From CAYLZW01 sp964388085 (GTDB lineage Bacteria; Myxococcota; UBA727; CAYLZW01), in contig CAYLZW010000144.1 in NCBI GenBank assembly GCA_964388085.1, positions 1 to 13,918 on the forward strand: a DNA stretch of 13,918 nucleotides, written 5' to 3'. The position numbers and the translations under genes are program-made. Shown here piece by piece: positions 8,810 through 13,918 of this stretch. Each line of letters starts with the position of its first letter. Position 1 is the stretch's first letter. The notes under the pieces were generated by a model. The model searched no databases and was not told the origin of the DNA. It worked only from the letters and a program-made list of their open reading frames with translations.

Positions 8810-9007
8810 CGACGCTCCCCAAGGGCGGCCCTGAATCGACACCGTCTGGTTAGCACCGTGCCTTCTCGGGCGGCAAGATCGCGCTCATCTTCTGCTCGAT
8901 TCGGAGCCGTCGTCGTCTCGACCTAGGGCCGAGGCACCCCCTGGCGCCCCGTCCGCGCCCGAGTGCACTATCGTCGATCGCGCTCGCGGAAGGACGCTGG
9001 GGCCAGG
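8810..9007. other. Divergent intergenic region between the unknown protein and the kinase
   Basis: These 198 bp hold the start signals for both divergent genes. Besides the ribosome-binding site of the left gene, a GGGG run at 8999-9002 stands five bases before the kinase ATG. No recognisable sigma-70 or sigma-54 promoter, CRP-like palindrome or other operator was found by eye. The kinase frame stays open upstream to a GTG at 8963, but that extension is basic and unlike a kinase N-terminus. Confidence 0.35.
8815..8820 (-). promoter_or_regulatory. Strong ribosome-binding site fixing the start of the 211-residue protein
   Basis: The minus strand reads GGGGAG five bases before the ATG at 8809. 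This favours that start over the in-frame ATG at 8842 and places MIPGFNHNI at the N-terminus. Confidence 0.65.
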
Positions 9008-11308
9008 ATGAACGCGACCGTCTTCGGCAAGTACGAGCTCCTCGAGCGCATCGCGATCGGCGGTATGGCCGAGATCTTCCTCGCGCGCTCCGCGTCGCTC
9101 GGTGGCGTGACGCGCACCTGTGTCATCAAGCGCATCCTGCCCGAGTACAGCGCCGACCGGCAGTTCGTCAGCATGTTCATCGACGAGGCCCGCATCACCA
9201 TCGGCCTCGACCACCCAAACATCGTCAAGCTGTTCGACTTCGGCCAGGTGGACGGCGTCTACTTCATGGCCATGGAGCTGGTCGACGGCGTGGACCTCGT
9301 CGACCTGCTGCGGCACAGCAAGCGGCACGGTCTCGACACCTGCCCGCGCGCCGCGGCGTACATCGGCCGCTGCATGGCGCTCGCGCTGCACCACGCGCAC
9401 GTCCAGAAGGACTACCGCGGCGTGCCCCTCGGCATCGTGCACCGCGACGTGAGCCCCCATAACGTGTTCCTGAGCTGGCTCGGCGACGTGAAGGTGGGCG
9501 ACTTCGGCATCGCCGCGGCGCGCAACAAGCTCACCGTCACGCAGGCCGGCACGGTGAAGGGCAAGTTCGCCTATATGTCGCCCGAGCAGGCGACCGGCGG
9601 CATCATCGATCAGCGCGCGGACGTGTGGGCCGTGGGCGTCGTGCTGCACGAGCTGGTCACGGGCTCGCGCCTGTTCGCCGCCGAGAGCCCCATCGTCACC
9701 ATCGGCCGCGTCGTCGAGCAGCGCGTGCCGCGACCGAGCGAGAAGCACCCCGAGGTGCCGCCCGCGCTCGACGACATCATCATGCAGGCGCTGGTGCGCC
9801 CGCTCGACAAGCGCTACCCGACCGCCGCGGCGCTGGCCGAGGACCTCGACGGCTTCCTCGCGAAGGGCGGCGGCTACGAGCGGCAACACTTCGGCAGCTA
9901 CCTCGCCTCGCTCGAGTGGGAGGTGAACACCGTCACGCAGCCGGCGCTGTCCGCTCCTTCGGCGCCCTCGTCCGAGGCGATGCCGAGCGCCGTACACCGC
10001 GCGCGCGACGTCCACGACGACAAGCAGCTCCGCGAGCTGATCGACTCGCTCGGCCGCGCGCCTGATCTGTGGACGCTGGTCCGCATCGGCGAGCGGCACG
10101 AGGCGCTCGGCGAGGTGCAGAGCGCGCTCTCGGCCTATCGCACGGCGTCCGCCGTGTTCGCGCACCGCGGCATGCTCATTCAGGCGATGTGCGCGTTCCA
10201 CGGCGCGCGCGCGCTCTTGTCGGGTGATGAGGTCACGCGCGATCTGACGGAGCTCGGCGCCCTGCGCGACCAGCCCAAGGCGGGCCTCGTCTCGCACCTG
10301 AGGCGCGTCGACAAGGACGGCTACTGGGCGCTGCTGCAAGCGCTCGACAAGGACGGGCTCGGCGCCGAGGACGCCGGCGAGACGCTGTTCAAGCACCCGT
10401 CGCCGCTGTTCGGCCGCTTGCCCGCGGCGGACTTCGCCAAGCTCGCCGCGGCTTGCAAGGTGCGCCGGGTCTCCGTCGGACAGCTCGTGCTGCGCGAGGG
10501 CGAAGGCGGCGCGTCGCTGTTCGGCGTCGGCAAAGGCCGCCTCGTCGTGCACTGCCTGCCCGGCAACGCCGCCGGCAGCTTCGCCTTCCCGGGCGAGGAG
10601 ATCCCGGGCGCGCGTGAGATCCTCGAGCGCACGCTGTCGGAGAGCGGCGACGATCCGGGCAAGAGCCGCATCTACCTGAGCGCGCTCGCCGACGGCGACG
10701 TGTTCGGCGAGTTCTCGTTCCTCACCGGCCGCCCCCGCTCCGCGACGGTGGAGACCATCACCGAGTGCCTGCTGCTCGAGATCGACCACGACACCGCCGA
10801 GAACCTGCTGCGCACCGATCCCGCGTTCAAGGAGCCGCTGCTCGAGTTTTACAAAGAGCGCGTCGGCGAGCTGATGATGGCGAAGAACCCCGTGTTCGCG
10901 ATCTTGAGCCCGGAGGATCGGCGGGAGCTGCTCTCGCGCTCGCAGCTGCGCCGCTTCCGCGACGAGGAGGCCATCGTCAGCGAGGGCGAGGTCTCCGAGG
11001 ACATGTTCTTCATCAAGCACGGCGAGGTCGAGGTCTTCCGCGAAGACGCGGGCCTGCCCGTGTTCATCAACAAGCTGCGCGAAGGGGAGTTCTTCGGCGA
11101 GATGGCCGCGCTGCACGGCACGCCGCGCTCGGCCAGCGTCCGCGCCATGGGCGACGTCGAGCTGTTCCGCATCCGGCGCAGCGATCTCGACGACATCCTC
11201 GCTCGCGAAGATCGCCTGCGCGAGATCTTCGAGGCCGCCATCCAGTGGCGCGCCGCCGAGACGCAGGCGCGCCTCGCCGAGTCACGCCGCATCTTCGAGG
11301 GCGTCTGA
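9008..11308 (+). CDS. Ser/Thr protein kinase with TPR-like linker and two cyclic-nucleotide-binding domains
   Basis: The product is a 766-residue cytoplasmic protein with no membrane helix. The kinase domain spans about 9-285: Gly-rich loop IAIGGMAE (15-22), VIK Lys41, helix-C Glu60, HRDVSPHN (145-152, catalytic Asp147), DFG 165-167, SPEQ (191-194) and DVWAVG (205-210). All catalytic residues are present, and Arg146 makes it an RD kinase. Residues 310-335 are a Ser/Pro/Ala linker, and 340-420 look like TPR helices (LVRIGERHEALGEVQSALSAY). Cyclic-nucleotide-binding domain 1 (about 465-605) has FGEFSFLTGRPRSATV with Glu568 and Arg577, preceded by an insert near 517-558. Domain 2 (about 626-740) has FGEMAALHGTPRSASV with Glu698 and Arg707. 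Both keep the phosphate-binding Glu and Arg. The inferred role is a kinase gated by cAMP, cGMP or another cyclic nucleotide. The ATG at 9008 is preferred over the GTG at 8963. The domain calls are firm; ligand and substrates are unknown. Confidence 0.93.
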   Translation: MNATVFGKYELLERIAIGGMAEIFLARSASLGGVTRTCVIKRILPEYSADRQFVSMFIDEARITIGLDHPNIVKLFDFGQVDGVYFMAMELVDGVDLVDLLRHSKRHGLDTCPRAAAYIGRCMALALHHAHVQKDYRGVPLGIVHRDVSPHNVFLSWLGDVKVGDFGIAAARNKLTVTQAGTVKGKFAYMSPEQATGGIIDQRADVWAVGVVLHELVTGSRLFAAESPIVTIGRVVEQRVPRPSEKHPEVPPALDDIIMQALVRPLDKRYPTAAALAEDLDGFLAKGGGYERQHFGSYLASLEWEVNTVTQPALSAPSAPSSEAMPSAVHRARDVHDDKQLRELIDSLGRAPDLWTLVRIGERHEALGEVQSALSAYRTASAVFAHRGMLIQAMCAFHGARALLSGDEVTRDLTELGALRDQPKAGLVSHLRRVDKDGYWALLQALDKDGLGAEDAGETLFKHPSPLFGRLPAADFAKLAAACKVRRVSVGQLVLREGEGGASLFGVGKGRLVVHCLPGNAAGSFAFPGEEIPGAREILERTLSESGDDPGKSRIYLSALADGDVFGEFSFLTGRPRSATVETITECLLLEIDHDTAENLLRTDPAFKEPLLEFYKERVGELMMAKNPVFAILSPEDRRELLSRSQLRRFRDEEAIVSEGEVSEDMFFIKHGEVEVFREDAGLPVFINKLREGEFFGEMAALHGTPRSASVRAMGDVELFRIRRSDLDDILAREDRLREIFEAAIQWRAAETQARLAESRRIFEGV

Positions 11309-11329
11309 GCCGAGAGCGAAGCGCGCCGC

Positions 11330-13855
<2,526 letters not shown>

Positions 13856-13918
13856 GATCGCATCCCAACGCGGCACACTTAGGGGGCGAAGGCCCGATCC
13901 GCGCTCGTGTTTTGCCAC

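Noticed and set aside
8885..11116. 743-residue open frame antisense to the kinase gene
   Set aside because: Same GC-shadow composition with no recognisable domain. The plus strand carries kinase and cyclic-nucleotide-binding motifs throughout.

Overview
The window is GC-rich DNA, most likely from a Myxococcota / deltaproteobacterial-type genome. That placement is an inference from protein style, not from a marker gene. It rests on the myxobacterial-type Ser/Thr kinase with an HRDVSPHN catalytic loop, two copies of a Myxococcus-type Cys-rich repeat (CGxGxxxxxEEC), a surface lipoprotein with a long Gly-Glu stalk, and densely packed genes with 4-bp start/stop overlaps.

Layout. Bases 1-402 (minus) hold the 5' part of a lipoprotein gene that runs off the left edge. 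Bases 551-3356 (plus) are a ferrous-iron uptake operon: feoA, feoB and a small one-helix membrane protein, each overlapping the next by 4 bp. A beta-barrel-like envelope protein (3347-3991, minus) converges on this operon and overlaps its last gene by 10 bp. Upstream of it on the same strand is a small AbiEii-like nucleotidyltransferase (4111-4593, minus). Head to head with that gene is the tRNA wobble-uridine modification pair mnmG-mnmE (4780-8072, plus), again overlapping by 4 bp.

The right part looks like a signalling and surface region. A conserved-looking protein of unknown function (8174-8809, minus) is divergent from a 766-residue protein kinase (9008-11308, plus). The kinase carries a TPR-like linker and two cyclic-nucleotide-binding domains. 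Converging on the kinase, with only 21 bp between the stop codons, is an 841-residue lipoprotein (11330-13855, minus). It has 32 Glu-Gly dipeptides after the lipidated Cys, followed by several beta-rich modules.

How the genes work together. FeoA and FeoB form one cytoplasmic-membrane Fe(II) importer, and the third gene is probably an accessory. MnmG and MnmE form one complex that modifies U34 of certain tRNAs. The kinase and its divergent neighbour may form a regulatory pair, which is untested. The most unusual item is the kinase, which resembles a eukaryotic cyclic-nucleotide-dependent kinase with the domain order reversed. No mobile element, CRISPR array, tRNA or rRNA was seen, and no gene-free gap exceeds 200 bp. 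The many long antisense reading frames are judged to be GC-driven shadows.
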